64,000 bases of DNA. Source: Aradus depressus. Lineage: Eukaryota > Arthropoda > Insecta > Hemiptera > Aradidae. Location of the stretch: the NCBI GenBank assembly GCA_963662175.1, contig OY759225.1, forward strand, positions 12,517,601 through 12,581,600, read 5' to 3'. Positions 20,581 through 31,262 of this stretch are shown here, in pieces; position 1 is the stretch's first letter; every line of letters starts with the position of its first letter. The position numbers were made by a program, and so were the translations under genes. The notes beneath the pieces are model-generated. The model was given only the letters and a program-made list of their open reading frames with translations. It had not been told where the DNA came from and did not search any database.

Positions 20581-22429
20581 TAATTGAATACCACCGTTAT
20601 AAAGAGAGACATGGTTCATAAAATAAATAAATATTTAAAAAATAATCATTCTCAACTCAACATTTTTCCCCCCCTTTTACTGACTACCTCCTTGGAAGAT
20701 AACAGAATTGAAGTGACATTCTTATACAAGTTTGCATTGTCACTCTGCCCCTGTTCTCCTGCCAACTTCCTCCCAAACCTGACTGTTCAAAACATGGTCA
20801 CTAATATAAACATGTTATATTTTTGACTCAGACTCGTGACCGTGTGCATTCAACAAAACAGAAGTCAAAAATAACACAAGTCTGTTAGATGAATCTGAAT
20901 GAGTGTCGTTTGTTGGAGGGAGGGGCATGAGGTCAAAGATCACTCTTGGCATCAGCGCTCTCTGGCTAATAAACTCATTGGTGGATCACTGGCTATGTAC
21001 TTCCCCAACATGAATTAACAATTAAGTTTTCGCTCTCCCTCTGTTGATAGTATTTTTGGAATTTTTCTTTTTCCATGAGGTGAATAATGGCCTAGGGGAC
21101 TTTTTCAATCATTTATTATCATTCAAACCCTTGTTCTTGTATCAATGAATTTCTTTCAAATTGGTGGATTCTCAGTCCCTCACTATGTCCCACACTCGAG
21201 GTCGCTGTGTTCAACAAGCTCACACCTATCCATAATCACCTAAAAATGAGATTAACGTACATATAATTTGTGAAATTAGGTCTCTACTTTTGGTTAACTT
21301 GGGGAATTTAGTGTAACATGGTTATAACTGGTCAAAAATAATTAGTATATCCTTGTCCCGGGCGTCGCCGGATTCCTCTCCAATTAAGAGCAGTGGGGGG
21401 AACAGTCTAATCCCCACATCACGATTCCTCTCGGACCAAGTTGAGTGCTCTCAACCGAATGGCAGGATTCCTCTCAGTTGTGTAGGGAATAAGTAAATAA
21501 TAAAGTTCAGATCACATACTTAATATAAATTGTAGGGGCGTAATAGCCGGCGTTCCGCGGCGGGACGATATATCTGCCCCTCTCCTTAGTTTCTAAGCTA
21601 TGAGGACAATTCAGGTTAAATAATTTTATTATATAAATAATGATAAATAATAATGTGAACACTGACCTTGACACTGGGACACTGAGCAAGGGATGCCTGA
21701 ATGGTGAGGAAGGGGTGGTGACGGAAAGGAAACAAGATCATAGGTGAGAGGAAACCTGCCATGGGCTAAACGCAATCAAAACTGCACTTGGAGGAATCGT
21801 GGAGGTCGGAGAGCAATCGTGGAGCTCCCCTTGTCCCAAGGGGTTTTCCTCAGTCCCTCACATATGTTTGAAAATGCGCCAAGGCTATGCCATGTCACTT
21901 TTCTACAATTTGAGATGTCGGCAACACTTATTCACTTCCCGCCTAAAAGTTGCTATTTAACTTACGTCTTGGCTTTCTTATAATCATTTTATAATCAGAA
22001 TTTCAAGGCTGAATTTGTGGTCGGTCGTTCATCCACCTCAGTCCCTCAACAACCTGGATTTTGTTTTAGTAATAATTCGTTCAATCTACGTTTTACTAAA
22101 AATTTCTCAGTCCCTCACATTACCAGATTACGAAATACATGAATCACGAGGCCATTTTCGTCCACCAAGCTCGGAACTTGAAATTTTTAAAGGAGAATTT
22201 GTCAGCTAATGAAATTACTACGCTACTTCTCAGTCCCTCATATGGACAATTTAATTAAATTTAATCTTTCTCATTAACTATGAATCTCTATGAAGTACTT
22301 TCACAGTAATTCATGTAAGTAGATGAGAACTTTCGAAATGCACCCAAAAATGAAAAAAAAATTAAGGAAATATATTTTTAACTTTTATTCCCAGATTTTC
22401 TTAGTTTCAGAGAATCACCCAAATAGCTG
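20581..22429. other. Spacer with five copies of CTCAGTCCCTCA
   Basis: No gene recognised. The 12-mer CTCAGTCCCTCA occurs at about 21171, 21850, 22037, 22105 and 22229, all on the plus strand. GATTCCTCTC occurs three times near 21370-21475. A family C scrap is at 20983-21060. Confidence 0.5.
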
Positions 22430-22880
22430 AAATTTGACAGGTTATGGCTCCATTGGGATTTGACTTAAAATATGAAATTGCATGTGGATACATTCATTAT
22501 ATAGGCAGATATTGGTGTTTTTAAGTTGAGGCCTTTCTCAGATCCCCTTCTCTTCGGCCGATTCCGCTGAAAATTAAAAAGTGTCGTCCTTATGAGGATT
22601 TAAGTTTACATATGAAATTTTGTATAGATACATTCATTACAATTGCAGTTATTAAGAATTTTTGAGTTAAGCCTCTCCCCTAATCCTCCCCTTCCCATTG
22701 GTCGATTTGACTGAAAAACCACAGGTGTTGTTGTTGGAGGATTCTGGATTCACATATAAAATTTCGTGGCTATACATTAATTTTACCAGGAGTTATCGTG
22801 TACGCAGACACACAGATAGACAATTTTTTTTTTTTTTTTTGGAATTTGGACTTCGGAAAACATGAAATATTTTATATATC
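22430..22880 (+). repeat. Family C copy with internal repeats
   Basis: Three successive, diverged versions of a unit of about 145 bp (gatacattcattacat..gcag ... aagcctctcccctaatcctc ... cgattt.gctgaaaa) at about 22478, 22622 and 22765. A gagttatcgtgtacgcagac block and a poly-T stretch follow. Confidence 0.75.
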
Positions 22881-22905
22881 TGAGAAAGTGAAAAGGACTA
22901 AGTTA

Positions 22906-23587
22906 CAGTAGAACCTCTATAAGTCGAACATCAAGGGAGACGCCGAAAAATTCGAGTTATAGATTTTTCGACTTACGGAGGATTTTGACAGGCGGATTTT
23001 GATTCGACTTGTAGAAGTTAAGATTCATTCTAACTAATTGTGAGTTTGAGAGGTGAAATAAATAAAAATTCAAGTTACAGAGGTAACAAACATATAAATA
23101 TATTTATATTTATTATAAATCAACATTATTTCAAAACATCTTTAAAATAAAAAATACGTAGTATATGTAGGTATTAAAAAAGTCAGTAATTTTTTTTTGC
23201 TTTAGATAATTGGTAATCCTATTTATTGTATACTCCTAAATTGTTTTCTAAGAAACAATGGTGTACCTTGTCGGCAAATTCTTTAAGTCGGTAACTTATT
23301 TTTCTTTGAGCTATAGAGGTAATAAGTTTCAAATAATCGAGTTGTAAAGGTTGTAAAATAAAACATTGCTATGTTCGAGATACAGAGGTCCAATTTATTT
23401 TTTCTAGTTATAGAGGGAAAATATGTACCAAAATGGCTTGTAGGGATTCACTGATTATTTCGACTAATAGAGGGTTGAGATTTCGAGTAATGGAGGTTTT
23501 GGGGCTTGAAGGGAAAGGAACAAAACTTTTTTTTCGAGTTTTGGAGGTTTTCGACTTATCGAGGTTCGACTTAAAGAGGTTCTACTG
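22906..23587. mobile_element. Tigger-like MITE
   Basis: TA-flanked. Left end CAGTAGAACCTCTATAAGTC, right end the inverted cttaaagaggttctactg. The inner sequence repeats fragments of the end (cgagttatagaggt) several times. No coding capacity. Ends of this type (CAGTAGAACCTC) belong to pogo/Tigger-like families. Confidence 0.85.
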
Positions 23588-24001
23588 TATATGATTCTTA
23601 GTCACTATCGTGCAACGCCGGTGAATCTTTCTAGTAGGTATACAATTAATTAACTTCAATAATAACTATTATTATATTATGAGTTGGTTCATCTAGGGTT
23701 CTTCTTCTTGTTGCGTTGTCAATCATATCTGACAAGGTTAGTATTACTGAGGCGGCTTCAAGGTCGGAAGTAGCGATCTCAGGGCGATACAATTGTTCCT
23801 GCCGCGGCGTCACTTCAAAGTCATACAGAAGTTATTTGTATAACTTCCATTGATTGAATATGGGGTTCATCCTTGATACTAATAATAATAAGTCGGTGAA
23901 TCATCGGCTATGTACTTCCCCAGTAAGGATTAATCAATTAATTTTTGGCATTCCCTCCAAAATTAATCGACTGTTTGAGCTGAAACTCATTATTTGACTT
24001 A

Positions 24002-24661
24002 GGCCGACCACACACGTACAGTTTTAACTGACAGTTTTAACTGTACAGTTATAACTGTCAGTTAAAACTGTACGTGTGTGGGATTTCAGTCTCAGTTCAA
24101 CTCAACTGTACAGTTTAATTGAGAAAAATAAAATTTCAATATTTTAAAACTGAAAGGATTAAATGAACTGAGTGTGTGTGGGGGTTCAACTGTACAGTTC
24201 TCAGTTCAATTTGTGTCGAGCGAGAGTGCGTATCATGTCGCGTAAACAGAACCAAGTGATGGTTGATTTCATTGCAATATATAGATCTGAACCTTGCCTA
24301 TGGCATGTTAAATCTAGTGAGTATCATGACCGCGCCGAAAAAGATGCTGCCTACAACAAGTTAGCGAAGAAGTTACAAGAACTAGAACGTGGTGCGACAA
24401 AGAAATCTGTTGTGACAAAAATAAACAGCTTAAGATCTACTTTTCGCAAAGAAATAAATTTATGTGGGAAGATAAATTTCGTTTTTGTAACCACTTCTTT
24501 TAACACTGTTTACGCTTTTTCTTTTTTGTAAAATTACAAAAAGTAAACTGAGAGCGGCCAAATCGTCCGCTCGTTCGAATCCATGGAAAAAACTGAAGGA
24601 TTGAATTGTACGTGTGTGTACATCTCAGTTCACAGTTAAAACTGTACGTGTGTGGCCGGCC
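24002..24661 (+). mobile_element. PIF/Harbinger-type element with MADF ORF
   Basis: Inverted ends GGCCGACCACACACGTACAG and the complement ending ...gtgtgtggccggcc, with the 3-bp duplication TTA on both sides (23999-24001 and 24662-24664). TTA/TAA duplications are characteristic of PIF/Harbinger. Subterminal sequence is packed with a cagttttaactg-like palindrome (24020-24075 and near the right end). It carries a MADF-like ORF but no transposase. Confidence 0.85.
24235..24531 (+). CDS. MADF-domain protein of the PIF/Harbinger element
   Basis: ATG 24235 opens 98 codons, MSRKQNQVMVDFIAIYRSEP then CLWHVKSSEYHDRAEKDAAY, with KLAKKL and KSVVTKINSLRSTFRKEI. This is a MADF (Myb/SANT-like in Adf-1) domain: F...Y...P.LW at the start, NK.AR.. 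in the middle and K...LR..F..E at the end. PIF/Harbinger elements encode a Myb/MADF DNA-binding partner separate from the transposase, so this is very probably the element's second protein. The C-terminus after about residue 82 becomes hydrophobic and runs to a chance stop, so the ORF is probably truncated or spliced. A similar start is found at 55707. Confidence 0.6.
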   Translation: MSRKQNQVMVDFIAIYRSEPCLWHVKSSEYHDRAEKDAAYNKLAKKLQELERGATKKSVVTKINSLRSTFRKEINLCGKINFVFVTTSFNTVYAFSFL

Positions 24662-24664
24662 TTA

Positions 24665-25799
24665 GGAGCCGTTCACAAACTACGTCACGCAATTTTGAGG
24701 TGTTTTTAACCCCTTCCCACCCCCTTGTCACAATTGGTCACATTTAATTGAACCCCCCCTAAACGTGACGTCATTTTTTCACACCGCCCCCCCAATTTAA
24801 ACTTAAATTTTTTTTTTAAAGAAAAGTACTAAATTGTATAAAAATAATAAAACTTCAATTTATCATTAATACAACTTCAATTTATCATCAATACAACATA
24901 CATATTATATTCATCTGTATTCATAAATTAAATAAAAGAACAGTGATTTAAGTATTTAGCATTTCGATTATTCAAGCGAGAAAATCCATATCATGAAAAA
25001 AGACTGAGGAATATTACGATTCCTCCCAAATCGGTTTTAAATGTTCATCTTTAGTTATGATTGGTATTTCAGATTGATCACTGTCAGAAGGTTCAGGTAT
25101 TTCCCTATTACTATCTATCATGACGTCATCGAACCACTCGGCTTCTTCTTGATCCTCGATGTTTTTTATGATGGCCAACATTTCTCGTTGATGTCTAGCT
25201 CCAACTCGAACCGGTCTAACTTTAACTACCGGTGCCTCCGTATTGCACTGTTTCGAGTGACGTTTTAAATATGTCAAAGACCCCAAGTTACACGCCACAC
25301 TTTTTGCAAGTCTTCCGCTTTATGTCTCCTTGCACAGATGGGCATCCTATATCATAAGGAACTTCCTTGTGCTCCTTGAAAACTTCAGGGTACAAAGTTT
25401 TTTTGCAATGACAAATTCAGGAAAAGTCGAGAAAATTCTCCGTTTTTTGAATTGACCGAAAGACTGTCGCCGTTTTGAATGATACGTGCTGGTGGTGGAA
25501 GAAATGGATCCGGCAAAATTTTAAGAAGACCACTTCGAAATTGTTTACAACAGTTGGAGTCTTTGCACTTCACAATTTGTAATAAGTAATGACTGCTGCC
25601 AACATGTTTGTTTTGCCATTAATTAAATTAATTTTAAGAAAATTGTCTACGCCCTTATTTTAAAATGTAATAATAAACGTGACGTCATTTTTTTTGTTTA
25701 GTCCCCCCCTCCCCACCGTCACAATCATCACATAAGTTATAACCCCCCCCCCCCCCCCCCCCCCCCCCCAGGCATTTGACGTAGTTTGTGAACAGCCCC
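24665..25799 (-). mobile_element. Inverted-repeat DNA element with zinc-finger ORF
   Basis: Ends ggagccgttcacaaactacg and its inverted partner (gtagtttgtgaacagcccc) enclose 1.1 kb. Subterminal aaacgtgacgtcattttttt occurs at both ends. A 27-base C tract lies near the right end. Minus-strand coding remnants are listed separately. It abuts the PIF element within one family C copy. Confidence 0.75.
25014..25573 (-). pseudogene. Element ORF remnants: zinc finger and Cys-rich domain
   Basis: On the minus strand, 25573-25385 reads MKCKDSNCCKQFRSGLLKIL then PDPFLPPPARI. Its KC.....CC..RS......FLPPP pattern recurs in proteins of arthropod repeats. Further along, KTCKKCG is followed, after a frameshift, by SLTYLKRHSKQC, a split C2HC-type finger. 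It then runs through an acidic tail (EDQEEAEWFDDVMIDS...) to a TAA at about 25014. It looks like one decayed ORF that bound DNA or RNA. Family unnamed. Confidence 0.5.
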
Positions 25800-25929
25800 T
25801 TCATAACTTCCAAATTCTCATAATAAAATTGTGTGTGGATATATTCGTTCTATCGGCAGTTATCGTGTTCACAGACACAACGACAGACATTTTGTTTAAA
25901 ATTGTTGGTATCAAAAACCAACAAAAAAA

Positions 25930-26072
25930 AAACTTGAGCACGCCGTCCTTCGGATGAGACTTTTAAGGGATGGTCTTGAGCCTGTAGGATGTCAGGTACT
26001 CGTTAAAGACCACTACCCTAGTTAAATAAAAAAATAGAGTAATCAGAATTTAGGAATCCCATAGTAGAGACG
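25930..26072 (+). repeat. SINE-A body fragment
   Basis: Starts aacttgagcacgccgtcctt, diverged, ending before the tail. 26073-26294 is unassigned AT-rich DNA. Confidence 0.75.
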
Positions 26073-26294
26073 GCCGATGACTCAAAATAACTGAGTGGAA
26101 GTAGAAAATTGAAAATAATAATAACTGTAATGAAATCGCTATTAAAAACTGATATAATATCAGTAATTAGTACTATGATAAAATTTATTATCTCAGGTCA
26201 AAGAACTTTTTCTTGTAGTAGATTTTATTACTTCTTTTGACCTTCTTATTAAATATTTAATTTTCTATAGTATTACTTCATCAGAAAATCATGT

Positions 26295-27200
26295 TTTGCG
26301 ACCTTTAGATTCCAAAAAAAAAAAAAAAAATTCTCTGTCTTTGTGGCTGTGTGTATGAACACGATAACTCCCGATAGAATGAATGTATTGACACGAAATT
26401 TTATATGGGTCATTCTCAAAAAAAGTAGGAATTTCAAGTCCTAAATAAATAAATTTTTCAACTTCCAATCATTTAATTAGTTTCTTCGCACTACCAGAAG
26501 AACACATAACAAGCAGCAGCGCACAATATTATTTAAATCATTAATTATTATTAATTTTAATTTTTGGTCACACATGTATGTGTGTTCACCACCCTCTGAA
26601 GACTTCACCTGTTGTATTTTTAGCCAAATCGACCAAAGGGAAGAGGGGTATTAAGGAGGAGGCTTAACATAAAAACTCTAATAACTGACGATAAAATAAA
26701 TGTATACAAAATTTAATGTGTGAATTTTAATCCACATAAGGACGACACTTATTAATTTTCAGCGGAAACGGCAGAGGAGAAGGTGGGAATCAGAGGGGCT
26801 CATCTCAAAAAACCCAATAACTAATGGATAATATAAACTTTTTATTCCACTAAAGAATATACAACCTTTATTGCAATGAATAAACCCCAATAACTGCCGA
26901 TGCAATGAATATATCGAAATGAAATTTCATATTTAAAGTCAAAAGACAATGAGGACATAAACTGTCAAATGTCAGCGATATCGGCCGAAGGGATATTGGT
27001 GGGGGCTCAAATCAATATTTCTAATAACTGCCGACGTAATGAATTTGTCGACCCAAAATTTAATATGAGCATTCAGGAGCCCTTATGTAAGTTAACTATT
27101 GAATATTAGCTCAAACGGTTACTGGTTTTGGGGGGGAGCGAAAAATTAATTGATTAATCCATTCTGGGGAAGTACATTGCCGGTGATTCACCGAAGACTT
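26295..27200 (-). repeat. Longest family C copy
   Basis: Minus orientation. It begins with gaacacgataactcccgata, passes three rounds of the internal unit (aggcttaacataaaaactct ... aggacgacacttattaattt), and ends with ttctggggaagtacattgcc and the hairpin CCGGTGATTCACCG. About 900 bp. Confidence 0.75.
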
Positions 27201-27546
27201 TTTATACTTTTTATTTATTTATTTTATTACTCAGTAAAACAGCACACTTAGAGTTTCCAGTAAGAAATACATTTACAGATTTGGAGGTAGCAAAAGAATT
27301 GTAGTTTGAGTTCATCTACCTTCAAACGTCGTGGTTCAAATCCATGCGTCACGAGTTTATAAATGCCGCTGAGTACTGAGTTACAATAAGTTAGTTCACT
27401 TCGCAGAACTAGTTCAGAAAGTTTTTGAACTAATGTTTTTTTTACGTCTAGAGCTCGGATTTCGTGTAGTAAAAAAATTGAAAAACGAGCAATAAATAGG
27501 CCAAAACGTGCAAAAATGTGCAAAAAAAAATAAAATCCTGCCATTA

Positions 27547-27725
27547 CGATGTCAGGTACTCGTTAAAGACCCATGCCCTTGGTGAATAAAAATTTAGGGT
27601 AGGCAAAATTTAGGACTCCCACAGTAGAGTCGGGCTCATGTCCACCAGAGTGATGAAAGAGCGCGGTAGTAGGCGATATGACCTCGTAGTTAAAGCCCGG
27701 GCATAAGTCATAAAACCTAACCTAA
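27547..27725 (+). repeat. SINE-A 3' half
   Basis: From gatgtcaggtactcgttaaa to the tail aaaacctaacctaaac. 27201-27546 before it has no recognised feature. Confidence 0.85.
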
Positions 27726-28360
27726 ACCTAACTGTTTTTCTGCTACAAAAAACATTGGATCTAATTTGTAAATTAAATAACGCTTTTTCTAGCATAAAAA
27801 ATTAATCTATAAAATAAAAACCCTAATGGAATTTATTATACAATTTATAAAAATATTTACTGAAACACAAGTTTTTTTTAACCTCCATGTTTTAATTACA
27901 AAAGCATATATGTACCAACTGTCGCTAAGTATGTGTTTTAGCGGGGAAGACGATCTCTCGACCTTGACGCTTTTGATGAGGCATTTTAATGTCAGTTTGT
28001 AGATCAAATTCAATATCTTCACCATTTATGGCCGCATTGTACTTTTTGAGTTGGTCATATCTGGGATTTTTTCTTAAAACTGTTATAAATTTGTCGATTA
28101 ACAAAGGTATACATTTTCAAACTAACTTACAAATTAATTTTCTAATTACGTCAAAATATTCAATTTTGTGCAGTAAAAACCTAAAGCATGCAATTTTGCC
28201 CAAAATAAAATTTATGTATATTAATCAGGATGACTTAATTCGTCAAAATAAATTGTTATATAATTATTTCCAGAAAGCGACAAAAAAAAAATGCAATTGC
28301 ATGGGAATGCGGGGACTATCTACACGATTCACTTTTTTTTTTTTTTTATCTCCCTTCCTA
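27726..28360. other. Unassigned AT-rich stretch
   Basis: Open frames here are AT-driven and I see no motif in them. Confidence 0.4.
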
Positions 28361-28543
28361 ATGGCTTTAGCAGTTAGCCACTGCCAACATCACACACAAC
28401 ACTGTGATTGTAGGAATATTGAGGGTCAAAGATGGAAGAAAACACTATTCAAACGCCAACGTTTCGATATATTTGATATCATCATGAGGGCCTACAAACA
28501 TGGGGAGGAATCAAGATTAGAATCACAATTAAAACAAAATTAG
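28361..28543 (+). other. Possible terminal coding exon, Cys/His-rich
   Basis: After T-rich DNA and an acceptor-like atggctttag, a frame reads VSHCQHHTQHCDCRNIEGQR, then WKKTLFKRQRFDIFDIIMRA and YKHGEESRLESQLKQN, ending in TAG. The CxHHTxHCDC cluster and the shift to mixed composition suggest real or recently real coding sequence. No family recognised, and the upstream exon is unknown. Confidence 0.3.
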
Positions 28544-29154
28544 TGTGTTGATAAACATTACTGAACGTTAAAATATACATTGTAACAAGTTAAATATTGA
28601 ACCTGACTTACTTTGGATAAATTAATCAACATTAAAATTAAATATAGATACATTGTTAACCATAAACATCGTTCTAAGTTGAGGAACGCGGACATATTGT
28701 GGAATTTGTAATAAATAAATAAAACAAACTTATTTTTTGAAATATTATCTATTCCACTAAAGATATTTATAAAAATAAAACTACCGGTTTCGGCCTCACA
28801 CCATCGTCAGGTCTAGTTATGAACTAAGTCAGCAGAGTGCGACCCCTCCAATACATCTCTATTGAATGGTGCCACTTCAATTAGGGAATCCCCCGGCCTA
28901 ACCGTTAGCTACATCATGAAATATTTGACAAAACACTAATTTTTTAAGAAAAAAAAAAAAAAATTGTGTTTTGTTATAATACGAAAATAATGTTGATTTT
29001 TCAAATGAATAAAAATTAAATAAACCAATAAATAAAACTGTTTGCACCTAAAATGTTGAGTTAATTGAGAAATCTCATACAACATAAAAATAATATTTAT
29101 AGATCAAAAAATTGCGAATGGCGCGTGTTCCAAGTATACACTTCTTTTCTTTTT
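28544..29154. other. Spacer with a GAAACC/CTGACGA motif
   Basis: No gene. At about 28776-28815 the minus strand reads CTGACGATGGTGTGAGGCCG then AAACCGGTAG, the same CTGAnGA...GAAAC layout as at 9419 and 47460. A run of A's is at about 28950. Confidence 0.4.
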
Positions 29155-29262
29155 TTGAAATTAGGAGGTCGGAAAACATGAAATTCCGTGGAAAACTCAT
29201 CGTATTTTTGACAGATTACATAACTTCCCCTATACTTCGTATAGCTGTGGAAGTGAAAAAAA
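29155..29262 (+). repeat. Family C 3' end
   Basis: Matches the family C end: aggtcggaaaacatgaaatt, then tacataacttcccctatact and the hairpin-like cttcgtatag. The open frame of the following exon-like stretch runs through it by chance. Confidence 0.75.
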
Positions 29263-29420
29263 CGAAGAGTACATATGAACTTCTCATCCTATCAGTAGAT
29301 CTGGAGAAGATGAAAGAACCTCCTCTGTACCGTTCTGTAAACATAAATATTATGATGCCTGATGCATTATCAGTGACAGATGAAAGGGATTTATATGAAG
29401 TACTGACAAATCCATTGGGT
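29263..29420 (+). other. Possible coding exon, unrecognised
   Basis: The frame reads STYELLILSVDLEKMKEPPL, then YRSVNINIMMPDALSVTDER and DLYEVLTNPLG, up to a strong donor (ttgg|gtgagt). Composition and residue mix are coding-like, and mixed codons contrast with the flanks. No acceptor stands out because a family C end lies immediately upstream. Phase does not fit the exon-like stretch at 30109 directly, so an exon may be missing or the two are unrelated. Confidence 0.3.
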
Positions 29421-29742
29421 GAGTCTCGGAAAAGAGAGAGAAAAAAAGGAAGAGATAGAAAACATGAGTTTATCACATAGATTATACAAATGTATGCACT
29501 TGATAAGGCAAATCCTTGAAATATTACCTGTATAGATATACATTGATATCTAGACATTCTCATCCATATTGATAAATAGGCAGTGGAATTATAGTTACTA
29601 AAAAATATATGATGTGGCTATTACAGGACTTTCTTATACTCAGTAATGTCCGTATGAATGCGGATGGGGAGAGAGTGATCTGTAAGCATAGTTGAGTTGT
29701 TTTCATATTTTTTATAATTTTTCATAAACACTACCTATAATA

Positions 29743-30060
29743 GGTTAGGTTTTATGACTCATGCCCGGGCTTTAACTACGAGGTCATATCGTCTACTACC
29801 AGAGCGCTCTTTCGTCACTCTGATGGACATTGGCCCGACTCTACTATGGGAGTCCTACATTTTTATTCAACTAGGGTAGGGGTCTTTAACGAGTCCCTGA
29901 CATCATATATGCTCGGGACCATCGCTTAACGTCCCATATGAAGGACGGCTTGCTTAAATTTATTTTACCTCCCAGATAAAATAAACTAAGGGCCTCGGTC
30001 GGGTTACGAACCCATGATCTTGAGCTCAGAAGGCAAGCACGCATACCACTCAGCTACCTA
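29743..30060 (-). mobile_element. SINE-A with 12-bp target-site duplication
   Basis: Minus-strand copy from ggttaggttttatgactcat to ccactcagctac, covering head, body and tail. It is flanked by the direct repeat ctacctataata at 29731-29742 and 30061-30072, as expected for LINE-mediated insertion. Confidence 0.9.
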
Positions 30061-30108
30061 CTACCTATAATAAAAAACTAACGTTTATTCGCAATCTGTA
30101 AACACTAG

Positions 30109-30253
30109 GGAAGAACTGGTTGAACGGATTCAGAGCGCTTGTGACGAAATGAGAGGACAGGAACATGAGGTACTAACAGCCATAAATTCAGTTGCCCGGA
30201 GGTGTCAATTATGTGTACGACAACAGGGAAGACATTTTGAACAATTATTGTAG
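30109..30253 (+). other. Possible terminal coding exon, unrecognised
   Basis: After acceptor-like aaacactag the frame reads EELVERIQSACDEMRGQEHE, then VLTAINSVARRCQLCVRQQG and RHFEQLL, then TAG. It is strongly coding-like, with a helical, charged heptad pattern and a CxxC. Incoming phase is 2. It may be the end of a plus-strand gene whose earlier exons include 29263-29420, but the phases do not join without a further exon. Confidence 0.4.
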
Positions 30254-30647
30254 TTACTCTTTACTTTCAAGTGATTAGTGTTGTATTAGCGTATTTTTAT
30301 TATAACTTTCAAACAAAGCATTTGCGGACCTATGTTTATAGGGACTTTTTTGTTCAGAATTAAGTTTACTATAAGATCCCTAAGTATCGCCCTCTCGACT
30401 TGTTACCCCCTGTATACTAACCGTTTTCGGGTAAATCAAGGAAACGTCTAAGAATATGTGACCACATTTCAAGACCGTTTTTTGCACTTACCTCAAAAAC
30501 TTGGCCACCTTCGAAAAACCTTATTTCATATAAAATATATATTTCAATTTTCTCTACAAATATTACTTGAAAACATTTTTTATTAGATCATAAACATAAG
30601 CAGTATGTTGTAAAACGTACTGAGACCCCGGAGTAAAGTGGGGCCAA

Positions 30648-30876
30648 GGCCGTCAGGTTCTTTATATGGGCGGTGAAAAAACCTTGAGCACGCCGTCCTT
30701 CGGAAGGGATATTAAGCGATGGTCCCGAGCTTGTACGATGCTAGGTAGTCGTTAAAGACCCTTAGGTGAATTTAAATGTAAGATAGACAAAATTTAGGAC
30801 TCCCATAGTAGAGTTGGGCTCATATACAGAGGGACGAAAGAGCGCTCTGGTAGTAGGCGATAATAACTAACTAACT
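30648..30876 (+). repeat. SINE-A, head missing
   Basis: Body from ccgtcaggttctttatatgg through gaccctt to the tail ataactaactaa. Diverged, with small deletions. 30254-30647 before it is unassigned. Confidence 0.8.
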
Positions 30877-30904
30877 TAGATATTTCTGACAAAAATTTAT
30901 TTTA

Positions 30905-31262
30905 CGATTTTCGGGGCGCTATTTGTTCTATTTTTTGAGCTCAAAACTCAATATTTGACTTTCAGTGACTTCTGAATCCTCTTACTAAATGTGTCAATAC
31001 ATCGGCAGTTATTAGGGTATTTGGGCCGATTTCCCCTTCACTGATTCCTCCCTTCACATCGACCGATTTCGCTGAAAAATTGGTTGGTTCCGTCATTCAC
31101 TTCCTACTTTATTTCCTCGTGTTCATAGGCACACACTAACTTTTTTTTTCATACTTGGAATCTAAAGTTCGGAAAACATGAAATTCCATTGAAAATTCCT
31201 CATCGAATTTCTGGTCGATTACATAAATTCCCCTATACTTCGTTTATTTGTGGAATTAATAG
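30905..31262 (+). repeat. Family C copy
   Basis: Contains tcaatatttgactttcagtg, then ttcataggcacacactaact and the 3' end aaattcccctatacttcg. The region 31263-31539 after it is an A-rich stretch without a gene. Confidence 0.7.

Larger units (their letters stand above)
23891..25905 (+). repeat. Family C copy split by two nested transposons
   Basis: The family C start (ggtgaatcatcggctatgta) at 23891-23998 resumes at about 25800 with ataaaattgtgtgtggatat and gttatcgtgttcacagacac. Between the halves sit a PIF/Harbinger element (24002-24661) and a second inverted-repeat element (24665-25799). 23588-23890 before it is unassigned. Confidence 0.7.

Noticed and set aside
27989..28360. N-terminal half of the 184-codon plus-strand ORF
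   Set aside because: Lys/Phe/Asn/Ile-rich chance frame in AT DNA. Only the part after 28361 looks coding.
29112..29262. Start of the 122-codon ORF
   Set aside because: This part is the 3' end of family C, found elsewhere without any ORF.
29216..29563. 115-codon minus-strand ORF with hydrophobic stretches
   Set aside because: Antisense to the coding-like plus-strand stretch; Phe/Ser-rich composition from A/T-rich complement.
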